Part shown: in pieces, positions 54,232 to 64,000 of the stretch
Layout: each line of letters opens with the position of its first letter
Numbering within the stretch: the stretch's first letter is position 1
DNA from: Struthidea cinerea
Taxonomy: Eukaryota; Chordata; Aves; Passeriformes; Corcoracidae
Direction of reading: 5' to 3'
Assembly: GCA_013397865.1 (NCBI GenBank)
Contig: VZTI01005041.1
Coordinates: forward strand, 1,908,269-1,972,268
DNA length: 64,000 bases
Notes under the pieces: generated by a model
Databases searched by the model: none
Told to the model about the DNA's origin: nothing
The model's input: only the letters and a program-made list of their open reading frames with translations
Position numbers and translations under genes: made by a program

Positions 54232-54370
54232 GTGACAGGGAGTGATCCCTGTCCTTCCCTCAACTCATGAGCCTTTCATTATATTTTCTCTCCCCTATCC
54301 AGTTTGAGAAGGGGAGTGATGGAGTGCCTTTGGTGGGCAGCTGGCATTCAGACAGGGTCAAACCATCACA
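54232..54370 (+). mobile_element. ERVL-like LTR 3' end, forward orientation
   Basis: This is the last 139 bases of an LTR of the same family in plus orientation: GTGACAGGGAGTGATCCCTG, GAGCCTTTCATTATATTTTC, TCTCCCCTATCCAGTTTGAG, TTTGGTGGGCAGCTGGCATT, ending in CATCACA. It corresponds to 21875-22089 minus the gap duplication. With the preceding fragment it forms two 3' ends facing outwards, so the outer ends are complementary to each other. A short open frame at 54267-54488 only translates LTR and flank. Confidence 0.85.
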
Positions 54371-57300
54371 GATATCCCCTCAAATATGTCTCTATGCACT
54401 GATAATGAAGATCACGAAAACAGTGAATATATCAGCTCCTGCCAAAGCATATGACAGTCCCTTACTTCAAGGGCTGAATAGAGCCTGAGGATCGGATTGC
54501 AAAGGAACTCCTTCTTCCTGCTTTGGAAAATACTGAATAAAATTTCTTTGAAAGTGCAGAAGTCTTTTATCTATTACTGTAGCAATTAATTACAGTACTC
54601 AACAGGAAAATTGCAAATTTTCCTTTAAAAGTGATGATCTTTCCTTCTGCAGCAGCTCTTTTATGTGTTTGTTCTCATTTTACACATTGTGATTCTTTTT
54701 CAGGATGAATCTGAAGAGCAAGGAGGATTCCATTTGTCGTGTCCTGATTGCTACACACTTTGTCAAACATAACTTTCTAAAAGAAGGTGGAAGGAATTGA
54801 CTCCTTTGTGGGAAGAGTTGGAAATATTCAGAAGATAATATTTCAGAGTGCAGGTTGAAGTAGGCAGAGGTACCTATGCAGACCATCACAGATTGAGAGT
54901 AAATCCAAAGTTATCCCTGCAGGGTCTATTACAGCCCAAGCAAAGGTTGGTGGATGAAAACAACCCTAAATGAAAGGGTTACTTAAAGTTACTTGCTATT
55001 TAAGGACATGGCTGGCAAAGGGAGTAAGATCTGTTTCCAAGTCTCCTCTTTTGACTCCTCACATTCCAATTTTTTCTCCTTTTTTAAAAAGTTTCTCTTT
55101 ACAGTTAAAGTTCTAGTAAAAATAGGTCTATAAAAGCTGTTTGGTCTTGTTGGAAGGCTTGTATAAAAGAAAAGACTTAGGCAGAGCTGGCTTAAAAGCT
55201 CTAGCTGGTTTGGGGTGTTGTGCAAGAACCTCAGTGGTTATTCACTTGCTAATTAACATTAAAAAGAGAAGGTATCATTCTTCACTAAGTACATTCACGT
55301 GTTCAACTCCAAATTCCTGTATCTCACTTTGAACTGTGAGCAGAATCATCCTGGGAAGACAGAAAGTTTGCAAAATGTCAATAGCTGGAGGCACCATACC
55401 CAGATAATGCAAGAGAGCTCTCTCGCTCCATTTTCCCTGACATATCCCTTAGATGCAATTATTCCACTGGATGCCTCCATTTGTGCAAAGGGAGAAAGTT
55501 AGTTGTAGGCCAGCCAAATTCTAACACATACGAAACTAAAATTCTTTCTGAACGAGTTGCAGTGCTGTCAGTGTGTGCAGGATTCCCTCTTTTTCCCTGT
55601 AGGTATTGCAGACTCCTCAGGATGGAAGTCGGGTGATGTGCAATGAAACATCTTAAACCAAAGCTTGCTTGAGAGAATTTGGGACAGTGCTCTTCCACAT
55701 ATACCTTTGATAAAGAGGGTACCAGAATTTGTTGCTTTCCCATCCCACCCCTACGACTGCATATGCTGAAAGCAATAGCCTTTGTTAGAGTCAGCTGTAT
55801 GCTGAGATTAGCAAGTGCTGCTGCCTGGTCTGCAACCCTCCTCCCTCACTGTGACTGATGAGGCAGAATACTTTGTATTTGGAATTCATCTTAGGATTTA
55901 AGTGACCTAATGTTGTCCCAGAATTCAACCAGATATAATTTGATTTTCTATGTTGTTGAGTCTGAATAATCTCCTTTTAATTAAATGTATCTTGGATTTA
56001 GTTTCATGCCCTTTGCACAAATATGTCCAGCATATCTTGCGCTATAGTTACTACACATGGGCAAGTATTAGTTTTCATTTATATTTTATAGTACGTTTTG
56101 GTAACAAATAAAGAGTGCAATGAACAAAATTAATGGAGAGAAAATACTTACTGTTCCATATCCTTTCTGTAGTATTTTGGTTCCACAAGGCTGTTGTATT
56201 TAAGAGCTGATTTAATAAATGCAGTATTTTTCACTGGATTGCAGCCTTCTACTGCCACTGGACATACACATTGAAGTGGTAACTGTAAGCAGTTCATTTT
56301 GCAAAAAATGTATCAATTTTGCCTCTTAAGTGGCCTGAATATTACAACTGACAAATTATTCACACTAATTCAAAAAATAATAAAGAAATAACAGAAATAA
56401 TACCAAACTATCAACAGAAGCAACAACAAAGTTTAAAAACATTTGAGGAATATCTGTATTTTTCATTACCTACCAGTTATAATTTTCAGCCAAAAGGGAG
56501 TTATAGACAGTTATTCTTGTAGGGATTAGCCCTTTTAATAACTAAACTTCCAAGAATTCCATGTCTATAAGTTAAAAAAATCCATTTTTCTCATCAGTAA
56601 GTTGTGGTTTTTTTCATTAAACATTCATGTTCCTTATTATACATGCACCTATAATCTTCTTGAGTTGGCACATCAACATTTTCTTCAGTATGGCTTGCAA
56701 ATGTGAAGGTAAGAATATTGAACTATTTCCATGGTGATTAAACACATTCAAGGAAAAGGCTTTTTGAAAAGTTTTGTCCTGGTATTTAGAAGTTTGGGAG
56801 AGTCTCTCTGTAAAAAGAGAGAAAAGCTGGGATGCCTGCTGTAGTCTGATGAGGTGTTCGATGAAGCACAAAGGCAGAGCAAGTCCCAGATGGAGTATTA
56901 CTGCCTTACATATGCAAAAATTTGAAGTTTTAGTGTATCCTCTCCATCTGTTACATCTTTAACTCATATGCTGTAGTCAGCAGCCATATCATCTGACCAG
57001 ATGAAATAAAATATACTGTCAGAAAGTTCATTGGCAAACATTTTACAGCAAGATGGAACTAGACTTTCTTGACTACAAGTTTCCATCTCCAACCATGGAA
57101 ACTATAAGAACTGTCTTTGTTTTAGAGTTTTGGAGTTTTATTCATTGTACTCACTCTACTCACAGACAGTTTGTGAGTGTGGTCTCAGCTACAGCATTGT
57201 ACCCTTAACCTGCTTTGTGCAAACCCTTTTTGTTTAATACCTCTCTTCCTCAAAAACAACAGAGGACAAGTAGACTGTAGCCAGGTGCAGAGTTATCACA

Positions 57301-57841
57301 AAGAAAAAATGAATTATTAAGTGCCTTCATTCTTTTCATTAAGAAGAAATCAGAAACTCTTCACTAACTGGAGAGGCTTAGTCAGGGAGTCAAGTCTATG
57401 GATTTCAAAGTCCTGAAGACACTTTGGCCTCCACATAGTGTAGCAGTGCCCATTAAACTGAAGAATAATTCTCCTTCTACTGTGTCCTAAAATATATTAC
57501 AACCAGGAAAGTGGAAAGCATGAACATGCGTAGATGAACCTACCAGCCCTGCCAGGTTCACGCTATTTCTTTGAGAAAAAACATCTAGAAGTAATACCTC
57601 TCCTCATCTGCCCACTCTCCTTCATTTTAAAGGGACTAAAAGGAAAATAAAATTATAGTGAAAATGTGTTATGTTCAAGAATAATGTTTGGTTACACTAC
57701 TATCAATACAGCTGGAGTAATAAATAGCTGTTTTGGGATATCTCCTCTGTTTCAGAACTGAGAGAAGAGCTCTTCTTTAAGAAGGTTATCACAGTGTACA
57801 GTGGTGCAGGTTCAAAAAACCTGAATGCTTCAGCTAAACTT
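54371..57841. other. Unique AT-rich non-coding DNA
   Basis: No gene, RNA or transposable element is recognised. Open frames of 60-95 codons at 54680-55743 and 56617-56962 are unsupported, and several overlap on opposite strands. Confidence 0.5.
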
Positions 57842-57985
57842 CATAGACTGACAGACCTGAGGGGCTCAAGGGTCAACCTGATTATAAAGTTGGATCACTT
57901 CCACAGGTCATTATATTCCACCCAATTGCCTCTGAACTGAATTCAGTAACTTGCATTTCAGCTACAGTGTATCTTTGAAGAGTAG
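57842..57985 (-). repeat. Ancient CR1-type LINE 3' end
   Basis: The order of words is characteristic of an old amniote LINE 3' end in reverse orientation: CATAGACTGACAGACCTGAG, then a diverged middle, CATTATATTCCACCCAATTG, CTGAACTGAATTCAGTAACT, and CAGCTACAGTGTATCTTTGA. The copy is strongly diverged and short, with indels. I recognise the pattern from repeats common in turtles and crocodilians and give no library name. Confidence 0.55.
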
Positions 57986-60838
57986 AATTCAATTTTTATC
58001 TGAAAAGAAGTAAAAATTATTAATTCCCTTAAAAAAAAAAAAAAAAGAGACCTTGGTAGATGAATCATAACAGTTTGAAGTTTCTTGATCAGTAATGCAT
58101 TACTAGCCAGCAGTGGGTCAGTGACCTGTATGAAATGCAATAATGATCTCAAGGCACATCACAAAATCTCTCTTAGCTCCAATTAATTAGCATCCCTGTT
58201 GGCACTTTTGGAAGAAATTGCAAGAACTGATTGAGCACTGAAAATGAGCCACTCTCTCCTTCCCACAAGGGAGTCTCTTCAGCTTAAAATTGAAGGTGTT
58301 TTGGAAGATACATATAAAAATGTGCAGAATTAGTGGCTCTGTAATATCTGTTCTCTTGGAAAATTCAGAACTTCTGTTTTCAGAATGCCTCTTGAAACAA
58401 TTCTGTGAGTGTCCCAGTTATTTCTAGAAATAAATGCAAAAAATCCAGAAAGTATGGAATATACCGATTTGTTATACAAACATACAGGCACAACTCAGTT
58501 GTACCGCCATGGCTGGATATTACAGACGGTAGGTTTTCTGCTTCTTCCTATCTTCTCTAAGATACAGTGTATTTAAAACAAGTTCTTCACCTACTGTTCT
58601 CATTACTTTAGGGAATACTATACAGGCATGCCAGTCTTTTTACTGATTGTCGTCAACTCCACTTAGTACTTTGTTACATTAGTATACATTAATTTGTTAT
58701 TTTACTATTACTGCAGGGCATGTACACGTCATTATGTTTTGGGGTAGAGGCTCTTCATTGTGGTGATTATTCAAGGATAATGTGTTGATAGCTTTAATGG
58801 GCCAATAATCCAGTAATGAAGGCTTTGTAATGGAATTCAGTACTGTTGCGAAATTATTCAGTACTCCATAGAGATATGATTTGTAGAGCTGTAAAGCTGT
58901 GCAAGTAGAATAATATGTTAATATAATTTTTTATAGGTTTGCGGGTTCGCTATCTATGTGTTTGCTTAGAATACTGGCTTTTACAGATGAGAGATTTCCT
59001 GGTGCTACTGAGGACTTTTTTGATAATATGGCAGTTTGTGTATTACTTTACTAGTCGTCTGCAACTAGACGTTTAGAAAACTTGATTGTTTAAGATAATA
59101 AATATAGGACAAAAATATGACATTCTGTGATGAAAATAATTTGTTAGACTTCGCAAAAGAATTTATGAAATGGACATTCCTTGTACCTTTATGAAAATGA
59201 GAACAAATACAATGAAATGATAAAAAATTAACATACCTTTTACTACATTAAATGTTTGGTAAATGGTCAGAATAGGCTAGATGTAGTGTATGTAAATTGC
59301 TGCAGCTAATGAGGCCTCTTTGTTTAAGTTGTACACAAGGATAACACCCAGTTTGTGTACCCCCTGGCAGTACTACATGGGATTTTTACTATAATTTTAG
59401 GATATGCAACCCTGAGAAAACCTGAGATAGTCTAGTGCTCAAATATGAGATTTAACTTTTTAAAAAAGTTTTTTTCCCTATTTTATAACTTTCTTTGTTC
59501 AGCAAAGAAATTGAGTGTTATTGTTTAGAGACTACAAGTTTAATGCATCACCTGTAATAATTTTTAACTAAGAACTCACCAGCTGTTTTTAGAGCATACA
59601 TGATTCAGGTTGTACTGCCTTCACTGGGTACTAAATTTTAAAACCTGGATTTAGTATTGGGAAGCTGAGATAAAACCTGAATATAAGGTGATAATAAGTG
59701 ACAGTCATTATATTACCTTAGTGCAGTAAATTAAAGACACTTCAGAATCAATCTGATAACATGAGAAACTTCATTGATGTCACTATTAAAAACAATTAGG
59801 GTGAATAAGGTAAAAATAACATACACTCAGAAAAAGGATGTTGCTTGTGTGATAAACTGTGAACATACCAAACACCATAGATTTAAAAAGCCCAAACCTC
59901 TAATAATTGAAGGTATAATCAGAAAAACATTCAAAATATTCCAGAAACTGGTGCCTAGAGAACAGAGAAAGACAGCAAAGGTATTCCTGTGTGAATAAGG
60001 ACTACCTGTGTAAAAGTGGAAAAGTCCTTGTGTCTCTAGGAAGGGTTTTTTTTGGTTTTTTCTTCATGTGCATCAAACAGAAATATCTCTAATGAGGCAG
60101 AACCTGCACCTCAAACTCCCACAGGTCTTTGTACAACTTGGCCAATCTGATCATTCATGTTCTAGTAGAAGACACATGTCCTGAAATTAATTCAAAAGGC
60201 AGCCAGCCTGAGAGCTTTAGGAAGCTCTGTGATTGGTGGAATGTAGGGTATCTTCAGGATCCGCCTTTGGATATATTCACGAAGCTTGACTAAACAAGAA
60301 GAACTTAATTCCAAATACTACTCTATTATCACGTATTTTGTATGCCACTACTGATTTAGAAAGCTTTATCTGTAAAAGAAGTTTCTTTCTCTTTTTCTTG
60401 CTAATTTTAGTGAATTTATGGCTACCTTGTGCTGTATTGATCAAAAAACCCAACAAAATAAACAAAGTTTACAAGAAATGGTGAGCAATCAATGGGTAAA
60501 AGACAAGCTGAGTGAACATACATTTCCTTACTAAAAGGCCAGAAAAAACACCTGAGTTTCTATTTGTTTCATCTATAATTCACTTTGATGAAACACTGTA
60601 CCAGAATACTCTGACTTGATCTCTTGGATCCTGCAAGGAAATTTCTCTATGTAAGTGATTTAAAGAGATCAATCATTTATGTCTGTTGTCTGGTCTGTTA
60701 AAACAGATAGGAATTCTAAGAATGTTCAATATGTAGTATCCATCTGACACCAAAATAAAGGAAATAGATATTTGTACTTCAAGTTCAAAGAATCACTTTC
60801 TGTATATCTGTGTGGATACTTTTAAATGTAATTTTTTA
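57986..60838. other. Unique AT-rich non-coding DNA
   Basis: It contains a run of 16 A at 58031-58046 and a block at about 58640-59080 with unusually ordered sequence and several CpGs (TTGCGAAATTATTC, TTTGCGGGTTCGC, GTCGTCTGCAACTAGACG), listed as a finding. A lysine-rich 74-codon frame at 59774-59998 resembles no family I know. Nothing else is recognised. Confidence 0.5.
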
Positions 60839-61017
60839 TTTGGGCACTGGAACAGGCTCCCCAGGGAAGTGGTCACAGCACCAGTGAAGTTTAAGAAACA
60901 TTTGTAGAACACTCTCAAGCACATGTGATTCTTGAAGTTGTCCTGTGCAGGGCCAGAACTCAGACTTGGATGATCCTTGTGGGTCCCTTCCAACTCTGGA
61001 TATTGTACGATTCTGTC
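60839..61017 (+). repeat. CR1 LINE, 5'-truncated 3' end
   Basis: Plus-oriented CR1 terminus. GGGCACTGGAACAGGCTCCC reads GHWNRLP, followed by REVVTAPVKFKKHL and an in-frame stop (TAG), then NTLKHM, matching the ORF2 C-terminus seen at 7927-8215. The 3' end carries CTTGTGGGTCCCTTCCAACT and TACGATTCTGT, the CR1 tail. The reading frame is broken and no catalytic domain is present. Confidence 0.93.
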
Positions 61018-61389
61018 AACTGAACTTTCCCATATGCATTAACTTTCAGAAAGGTGATACAGAATGGATACTGGGCTAAGAATGGGAACGATTTCTTTTT
61101 TTTCTTCAAGTGCTGGTCCACACATGTACAGGCTTTTCAGAGTGAGACAAAAGTACTAAAACCTAGAATCTCTGACAGTAAATACCCATATTGGCTGACA
61201 TGACATCCATAGCTAATAATGATACTTCTGAAATCTGGTCCAAATCGGCTACTAGTAGCTCGGCAACTAGTGCTCGGCAACTAGTGAAGAGTTGCAGTCA
61301 TAAATTGCAACAAATCTTCAATATTAGGATGTTATATTAACATCATGCAGATGTCACTACCTCGTTAGATCATTTTTATTCTCACCCCA
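61018..61389. other. Unique spacer between CR1 and LTR
   Basis: No gene is recognised. It contains the 14-bp tandem repeat listed separately. The remainder is unremarkable. Confidence 0.5.
61258..61285 (+). repeat. Perfect 14-bp tandem duplication
   Basis: GCTCGGCAACTAGT occurs twice head to tail, and CTACTAGTAGCT precedes it, so ACTAGT appears three times within about 36 bases. It could be a replication-slippage product. Confidence 0.9.
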
Positions 61390-61963
61390 TGTCATGGTTT
61401 AACTCCAGCCAGCAACTGAGCCCCACACAGCTCCTCACTCAATATCCTCAAGTGACATAGGGCAGAGAATTGGAAGGGTAAAAGTGAGAAATCTCGTGGG
61501 TTGAGATAAAGGCAGTTTAATAGGTAAAGTAAAAGCTGCATACACAAGCAAAACAAAGCAAGGAATTAATTCACCTCTTCCCATGGGCAGGCAGGTGTTC
61601 AGTCATCTTCAGCAGAGCAGGGTTCCTTCCATCACCTTTAATGGTCACTTGGGAAGACAAGCACCATCACTTCAAATGTCCCCCTCTTCCTCCTTTCTAC
61701 CCCAGCTCTATAGGATGAGCATGAGGCCATATAGTGGGGAAAATCCTTTTGGACAGTGAGGATTGGCTGTCCTGGCTCTGTCACCTCACAGCTCTTAGTG
61801 CAGCCCCAGCCTTCTCTCTGGCAAGATCGGGCGAGGACTTGGGCAAGAGCTGTTCAACAGTGATGGAAACATCCCTGTGTTATTGACCGTCTTCTGCACA
61901 GATCCAAAGCTTTGTACCTACTGTGAAGGAAATTAACTCTATCCTAGTCAAAACCAGAACTCA
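61390..61963 (-). mobile_element. Solo LTR of an ERVL-like endogenous retrovirus, near full length
   Basis: Old endogenous retroviral LTR on the minus strand. The plus-strand left end TGTCATGGTTTAACTCCAGC is the reverse complement of the LTR 3' terminus. The right end GAAATTAACTCTATCCTAGT followed by CAAAACCAGAAC is the reverse complement of its 5' start. In between lie GTGGGTTGAGATAAAGGCAG, CCCATGGGCAGGCAGGTGTT, GGTCACTTGGGAAGACAAGC and GGATGAGCATGAGGCCATAT, all landmark blocks of this widespread avian LTR. The TATA box of the family is altered here (minus strand CCTATAGAGC). No internal retroviral genes flank it, so it is a solo LTR. A matching target-site duplication is not clear at the ends. 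Confidence 0.9.
61516..61521 (-). promoter_or_regulatory. LTR poly(A) signal variant ATTAAA
   Basis: On the minus strand CCTATTAAAC contains ATTAAA at the place where this LTR family carries its polyadenylation signal, upstream of the TTTATCTCAACCCAC block. It is a relic in a solo LTR. Confidence 0.5.
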
Positions 61964-63509
61964 CCACCATGAGGGGATTGAATTCTATGGCAAAATCACA
62001 AGCCCTTAGCAGAATGCAGCTGCAAATGCAAAATTTTCTTCTTTACCTTGTTGCCAAGCATTTCAGCCATTTCATTAAGGTTTTGCAGAAATTTCAATCA
62101 TTTGTATTATTCCTGGATTTAGTAGTGGATAAGGCTGTCATTTTTCTTCTAACTGATGGTGTATTGCACCTATTCTTCACCTGCACAAATAGAGTATCCA
62201 TGGGCCTGGGAGACAAGCAAGCATCCTTTTCATAGGTTTGCTAGACTCTTCCTAAGAGACATAACAAAACATTTAACTGCTCCATTGGCTATTTGGGCAT
62301 TAGAGAAAAAGCAGTCATGCCAAACACACTTCTTAATGTATTGTCTGAAATAATGAACGACCTTCTTGATTAAAATAGGTAGAAACACTCCCAACCTTGA
62401 AGTAATCATAAATAGTGCTGGTGTGCTACTTAGCTTGTCTGTGCATGGTACAAAAGCCTCAGGTAGTATGGCACAGATGTGAGCTTGTACAGTGTAGCAC
62501 AGGGTGAGGGTGAAGCTACTGGAAAGGACAGTCTCATTCAGATGCAGCTCACACTGTGTTGTGTAAGAATGCATCAGACTCTTTATGACTTCCTGGGGTA
62601 GTAAATTTTCATCTTGCTGACAACAGGAGTAATTGCTGTGTGCAGAATAAAATCTTCTATTTTTGTGAACTATGCTTCCTTATTTCTACTAAAGATCTTA
62701 ATTGCTGTTATTACTAATCACTATAGTTATGTTTGTGGAGAAAGCATAGAAAATTTTGCAAATTAACATGTTACCATGGAGGACAGAGAAGTCATGTAAT
62801 TTCCTTGGGTCTGGAAGTTGTATATTCCACATAATCCTTTGTTTTGTGATGTTTTAAAACCCTTTTGGCATTATGGAGGTGTCTGCATTGAAATTTCTAC
62901 AAAGGGGTTCAGAGGTCTCTTGTGAAATGATGTTATACTAGCTCTCCACTTTACTAAAAGTACACAAATTAAAGGAATGCCTTAATTAATAAACAAACCC
63001 TATAGATACCAGGCTATGGTTAATTTGTCACAGCTGTCTTAGCTTGTGCTATAATTGTGGTTTAAAAATAGTAACATGCAAACATTGTGTGAGAAGAAGC
63101 TTAAAAAGTGAGAAAGTGGGAAAAAGTGAATATACTTTAGGTGATGTGCCACAAAACAACACAAAACAAAACAAAACAAGATTCAGGACAGCTTTGTAAG
63201 CAGTGGCTCAAGTAGAGCTAAAAAAAAGGCTTTTTTCTCCTTTGGAGATACTGAAAAATGCATATGCTTGCTCAGATGTTGGGTTTTTTATGTCACAGAA
63301 CATATCAAAGCCTCTGTATCCGCTCAAACTTCCCTGGAATTTCATAATCCACTTTAAATCTTGATTTTTAGAGCTGCTTTCCCTGGACAAGAAAAGAATC
63401 ATCAGTTGTGACAGTTCTTACAAAATGCCAACAAGGCAGGTATCCTGGTGAAATTCTGTTACTGACCATCCAAGCTAGACAAAGAGGCAGCTGAAATATT
63501 TTATAAGCA
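61964..63509. other. Unique non-coding DNA
   Basis: Overlapping open frames at 61969-62353 plus and a 114-codon frame at 62230-62574 minus have no recognisable domain and cover the same bases on both strands. They are not called as genes. The rest is AT-rich DNA. Confidence 0.5.
63151..63179 (+). repeat. (CAAAA)n simple repeat
   Basis: ACAAAACAACACAAAACAAA followed by further ACAAA units is a short imperfect pentanucleotide array. Confidence 0.85.
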
Positions 63510-63945
63510 GCTGGGAGAAGTCTCACAGTTGCTGGCCCTCAGGGGAGACTCCAGCAGACATATTTCCAGATGTCTGCTGGAAATACAACACAGCAGAGGA
63601 CACGGCCTAGGAGGTTCCTGGAGTGTGTGGCAGACAACTGCCGGATACAGCTGTGAAGGAGGCAACTAGGGGAGGTACCCACTGGAGCTGGTATTCATGT
63701 ATAGAGAAGGACTGGTGAGGGACGTGGTCGTTGGAGACCTCTTGGCAGTCATGGAACTAAGGAGGTGCTCAGCAGAACCTTGGACCTCCAGGAGGCAAAC
63801 TTTGGCCTGCTTAGGAGCCTGCTGACAGAGTCCCTTGGGTGCGGTCATGAAGGGCAAAATGCCTTCATGACTGCCAAATATCAAGGGATGCTGGACATTC
63901 TTCAAGAAGGGTATCTTGAAGGTACAGAACTAGGTTGTTCCCATG
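63510..63945 (+). repeat. CR1 LINE internal fragment, ORF2 endonuclease end to RT linker
   Basis: Plus-strand translation in shifting frames gives, in order, PDVCWKYNTAE (about 63566-63598), RRFLECV or its decayed equivalent, REGLVRDVVVGDLL (63705-63745) and SRTLDLQEANFGLLRSLLTESLG (63771-63840). These are the last part of the CR1 apurinic-like endonuclease domain and the linker before the reverse transcriptase. Stops and frameshifts separate the pieces, so the copy is dead. Similarity ends near 63945 (TTGTTCCCATGTGCTGA) without reaching the RT domain or a 3' tail, which is unusual for a CR1 copy and implies a later deletion or rearrangement. It contains an 11-bp perfect hairpin at 63551-63580. 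Confidence 0.88.
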
Positions 63946-64000
63946 TGCTGAACTCACAAAATTCCATCAAGTTCCATTAGGTAGATTTCTGCTATTAGTC

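Noticed and set aside
59774..59998. Lysine-rich 74-codon frame that could be taken for a small nucleic-acid-binding protein
   Set aside because: The basic composition follows from A-rich DNA, and nothing supports a promoter, splice site or homologue.
61381..61970. Target-site duplication around the solo LTR
   Set aside because: CCCCA before the left end and CCACC after the right end do not match, so no duplication was claimed.
62230..62574. Minus-strand open frame of 114 codons
   Set aside because: It overlaps plus-strand frames and no domain or exon boundary can be supported.
1..64000. CRISPR array, bacterial operon, rRNA or tRNA genes, or an intact provirus
   Set aside because: No regularly spaced repeats, cloverleaf sequence, rRNA blocks or paired LTRs enclosing retroviral genes were seen. 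All signals fit bird nuclear DNA with decayed retroelements.

Overview
The window reads as nuclear DNA of a bird. The base for this is the repeat content: several CR1 LINE fragments of the avian type (short 3' ends finishing in an ATTCTATGATTCTAT-like tail and the CR1 ORF2 C-terminus HWNRLPREVV) and LTRs of the ERVL-like kind found in passerine and other neoavian genomes. The unique DNA is AT-rich, CpG-poor and full of short T or A runs. No bacterial or viral gene organisation, CRISPR array, rRNA or tRNA gene was seen. I found no host protein-coding exon I could defend. The longest open frames (up to 164 codons, that one running through an N gap) are chance frames or frames inside repeats. The window is best described as a stretch of gene desert or of a long intron.

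Layout. 1-7926 is unique AT-rich DNA with a pyrimidine-rich block at about 4.4-6.4 kb. A CR1 3' end (minus) lies at 7927-8215. 8216-21551 is unique DNA with a G-quadruplex-like run at 9342 and a TA/poly-T microsatellite at 13.3 kb. A 5'-truncated solo LTR (plus) occupies 21552-22089 and contains a 23-N assembly gap flanked by two identical 47-bp sequences. 22090-40186 is unique DNA with a G-rich island at 25.3-25.6 kb and paired hairpins at 29.7 kb. A younger CR1 3' end (minus, 40187-40530) is followed by an ancient CR1 reverse-transcriptase remnant (minus, about 41900-42430). 42431-52530 is mostly unique, with a tandemly duplicated small hairpin at 45.15 kb.

The right-hand part is denser in repeats: a CR1 tail at 52531, two LTR fragments of one family meeting tail-outwards at 53907-54370, an ancient CR1-type 3' end at 57842-57985, a CR1 C-terminal fragment (plus) at 60839-61017, a near-full-length solo LTR (minus) at 61390-61963, and an internal CR1 ORF2 fragment (plus) from about 63510 to about 63945.

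No genes act together here. The retroelement pieces are decayed and non-autonomous. I found no new biological system. The most useful observations are the probable false gap or unmerged contig overlap inside the first LTR, the inverted LTR pair, the deep-time CR1 reverse-transcriptase fossil, and a few unique blocks whose texture resembles conserved non-coding elements and deserves an alignment test.
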